Shown here piece by piece: positions 4,919 through 6,194 of a DNA stretch of 6,194 nucleotides (positions within the stretch are counted from its first letter, which is position 1; every line of letters starts with the position of its first letter). The notes beneath the pieces are model-generated. The model was not told the origin of the DNA. It did no database searches and was given only the letters and a program-made list of their open reading frames with translations. Where the stretch lies: assembly GCA_018901625.1 (NCBI GenBank), contig JAHIEM010000016.1:1-6194 (forward strand), in the 5' to 3' direction. This stretch comes from Nanobdellota archaeon. Lineage in GTDB: Archaea; Nanobdellota; Nanobdellia; Pacearchaeales; GW2011-AR1. A program made the translations under genes and the position numbers.

Positions 4919-4950
4919 GAGTTTATATGTATAAACTAGGAGTATATATG
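4906..4950 (+). promoter_or_regulatory. Tandem 21-bp duplication with palindromes, RBS and start
   Basis: Positions 4909-4929 and 4930-4950 are tandem copies differing at one base. Each holds TATAAAC, AGGAG and a terminal ATG, so ribosome-binding site and start codon are duplicated in frame. Overlaid on them are a perfect palindrome GTTTATAAAC (4906-4915) and the near-palindrome GTTTATA-TG-TATAAAC (4921-4936). Both are TATA-like and could be operators for the wHTH protein encoded next. Confidence 0.65.
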
Positions 4951-5538
4951 AAAATGAAGGACATAACAGATAATGAGATGAAAGCAATCCTGTTGGTTTT
5001 GAAAAATCCTGCGGAGGAGTTTAATGCCCGAAGCATGTCAAAACATCTTGGAATAAGCCATATGGGAGCATTAAAGATAGCAAAAAGGCTGGAAAAAGAG
5101 GGTATTTTTAATTCTAAAAAGATAGGCAGAGCAATAATCTATAAACTGAATTTAAACAAAAGTTACTCGGGGCAATATGTAAAGTTTCTGCTTCAGAGAG
5201 AAAATGAAAGCGCTAATCCTTATGTTAAGAGATGGATTAATGAACTAAGAAAGATTACAAGCGCAAGTATGATAATTTTATTTGGCTCTGTTATTTCTAA
5301 ATATGATAGTGCTAAAGACATAGACGTGTTGATAGTCATAGATAAAGGCAAATTTTCCAAGGTTAAGAAGAGCATAGAAGAGATAAATCTCATTAACCAG
5401 AAGAAAATTCATCCTATTTTTCAGGCAAAAGAAGACCTGAAAAAGAATATAAAATCAGAAGATAAGGTAATCTTGAATGCTATAAGAGGGCTTGTTGTTT
5501 TAGGAGAAGATGTTCTGCTGGAGGTATTAAAAAGATGA
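4948..5538 (+). CDS. wHTH-MNT fusion: regulator/nucleotidyltransferase antitoxin
   Basis: This 196-residue protein has two domains. Residues about 8-68 form a winged helix-turn-helix: A-R-S-M-S-K-H-L-G-I-S-H-M-G-A-L-K-I is the HTH and R-A-I-I-Y-K-L the wing. Residues about 103-190 form a minimal nucleotidyltransferase with G113-S114 and D124-I-D126. It is thus a DNA-binding version of the MNT antitoxin, pairing with the downstream HEPN protein; by family analogy it would hold the toxin inactive and repress its own promoter. I chose ATG 4948, 6 nt after AGGAG and downstream of the likely transcription start. ATG 4927, one 21-bp repeat earlier, adds seven residues and cannot be excluded. It overlaps the HEPN start by 4 nt (ATGA). 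Differences in length and architecture from the mntA at 1858-2154 make it a separate acquisition, not a duplicate. Confidence 0.85.
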   Translation: MKMKDITDNEMKAILLVLKNPAEEFNARSMSKHLGISHMGALKIAKRLEKEGIFNSKKIGRAIIYKLNLNKSYSGQYVKFLLQRENESANPYVKRWINELRKITSASMIILFGSVISKYDSAKDIDVLIVIDKGKFSKVKKSIEEINLINQKKIHPIFQAKEDLKKNIKSEDKVILNAIRGLVVLGEDVLLEVLKR

Positions 5539-6047
5539 GTCAGGCAGAAAATAAGGTTAATTGGTGCCTGCAAAAGGCAGAAAGAGAGTTAAAAGAGGGG
5601 CAGAAACATAGGGGGTTAATTGTTGTAAAGACGAACAAGGAAAAAGCAAGAGAGTATATCACAAAGGCAGAACACTATCTTAAAGCTACAGACTATCTCA
5701 AGAAAGGCAATTTCTCAGATATAAGCACAAGCACTATTTTCTATTCTATGTATCATTGTTTGCTGGCAATTGCTGCAAAATTTGGCTATGAATCAAGAAA
5801 CCAGGAATGCACCTTTGCGCTTATTTTATCTCTTATTGAAGACAAGAAAATCAATCTTGAGCAGTCTTTGATAGATAAAATCGCAAAGCTTGATTCAAAA
5901 GAAGATGAAAATACAAGCCTAGATATAAGAGAAAAATACCAATATGGAACCAGTCTTTCAATTAAAGATGAGCATCTGTATAAAGAGCTTTTTTCACTTG
6001 CTCAAGAGGTTATTGGAAAAGCGAAAGTAATAATTGAAGAACCATGA
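5535..6047 (+). CDS. HEPN-domain protein, partner of wHTH-MNT
   Basis: This 170-residue helical protein belongs to the longer HEPN type often paired with HTH-MNT proteins. Landmarks are A-R-E-Y-I-T-K-A-E-H-Y-L-K-A (about 38-51), the F69-Y-S-M-Y-H74 helix, G-Y-E-S-R-N-Q-E-C-T-F (84-94), and R-E-K-Y-Q-Y-G-T near the C-terminus. The canonical HEPN RNase motif R-x4-6-H is not apparent: the position after E-S-R-N is Gln, and no His follows at the right spacing. It may therefore be non-catalytic, or use other residues. This contrasts with the intact HepT at 1526-1861. Its ATG overlaps the MNT stop (ATGA), so the pair is coupled. The stop is only 7 nt before the ATG of nuclease copy C, suggesting one transcript. 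Confidence 0.8.
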   Translation: MSQAENKVNWCLQKAERELKEGQKHRGLIVVKTNKEKAREYITKAEHYLKATDYLKKGNFSDISTSTIFYSMYHCLLAIAAKFGYESRNQECTFALILSLIEDKKINLEQSLIDKIAKLDSKEDENTSLDIREKYQYGTSLSIKDEHLYKELFSLAQEVIGKAKVIIEEP

Positions 6048-6054
6048 TGTTGCT

Positions 6055-6194
6055 ATGAAAACTCTGAACATGCTTGCCTTCTTGCTAATATTCAACACTT
6101 TCATTTTACTGGGTTTCTTGACTAGTGAGATGGCTGGAAATGTTGTGCATGAAACTATCAGAGTTAATCTAACAAGAGTTATTGATGGAGACAC
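6055..6194 (+). CDS. Exported SNase-like nuclease, copy C, 3' end beyond window
   Basis: The first 46 codons read M-K-T-L-N-M-L-A-F-L-L-I-F-N-T-F-I-L-L-G followed by F-L-T-S-E-M-A-G-N-V, and end in R-V-N-L-T-R-V-I-D-G-D with a partial Thr codon. The hydrophobic leader is a signal peptide or anchor. V-I-D-G-D-T is the SNase calcium-site motif, aligned with copy A at the same distance from the start. This is the best candidate for the intact gene, but its body is off the window. It has no clear TATA-like box at leaderless distance, unlike A and B, and follows the HEPN stop by 7 nt, so it is probably expressed with the toxin-antitoxin operon. An ATG at 6044 runs into a stop after four codons, so 6055 is the start. 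Confidence 0.75.
   Translation, partial: MKTLNMLAFLLIFNTFILLGFLTSEMAGNVVHETIRVNLTRVIDGD

Noticed and set aside
5994..6194. A minus-strand ORF at the right edge
   Set aside because: It is antisense to the HEPN end and to nuclease copy C, which has conserved leader and V-I-D-G-D motif.

Overview
The window looks like an accessory (defence and toxin-antitoxin) island of an AT-rich archaeon. The archaeal assignment is inferred. Several genes have a TATA-like box about 20-30 nt before the ATG, as in leaderless archaeal transcripts, and the gene content is typical of archaea: a DUF2683-type antitoxin with a RelE toxin, a NucS/DUF91-type nuclease and MNT/HEPN pairs. A small-genome (DPANN-like) lineage is possible but cannot be shown from this sequence.

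Layout. The left edge (1-890, minus) holds most of a NucS-like PD-(D/E)XK nuclease that continues off the window. Next, on the minus strand, come an unrecognised 146-residue gene (959-1399), a HepT/MntA toxin-antitoxin operon (1526-2154) and an unrecognised 139-residue gene (2289-2708). On the plus strand is a truncated 5' copy of an exported staphylococcal-nuclease-like gene (copy A, 2806-3018). The minus strand then carries a RelE/RHH-antitoxin operon (3029-3551) and a membrane-anchored beta-rich protein gene interrupted by an in-frame TAG (3685-4734). From 4808 the plus strand carries a second nuclease leader (copy B, 36 codons), a wHTH-MNT/HEPN operon (4948-6047) and a third nuclease copy (copy C, from 6055) that runs off the right edge with its GDT motif just entering.

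The most unusual thing is how the nuclease gene is scattered through the island. Besides three 5' copies, three intergenic repeats (about 1455-1525, 2195-2264, 3611-3662) each encode a remnant of the nuclease's conserved R-L-L-G-I-N stretch on the plus strand. Each ends in the same short tail (G-I-N-x-K-x-V-stop) and then has an ATAAACAC box at an identical distance. Each lies just 3' of a minus-strand gene or operon, so the minus-strand part reads like a row of gene-plus-repeat cassettes. Copy A breaks at the same codons. The simplest reading is that this nuclease gene is a repeated insertion or recombination point, with toxin-antitoxin and unknown genes inserted at its leader or at its LLGIN codons. 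No integrase is visible, so the mechanism is inference.

The genes probably work independently: three toxin-antitoxin pairs (HepT/MntA, RelE/RHH antitoxin, wHTH-MNT/HEPN), a defence-type nuclease, an exported nuclease, and unknown cargo. Two likely autoregulatory control regions are readable: a 10-bp-periodic operator before the RHH antitoxin, and a duplicated ribosome-binding-site/start unit with palindromes before the wHTH-MNT gene.
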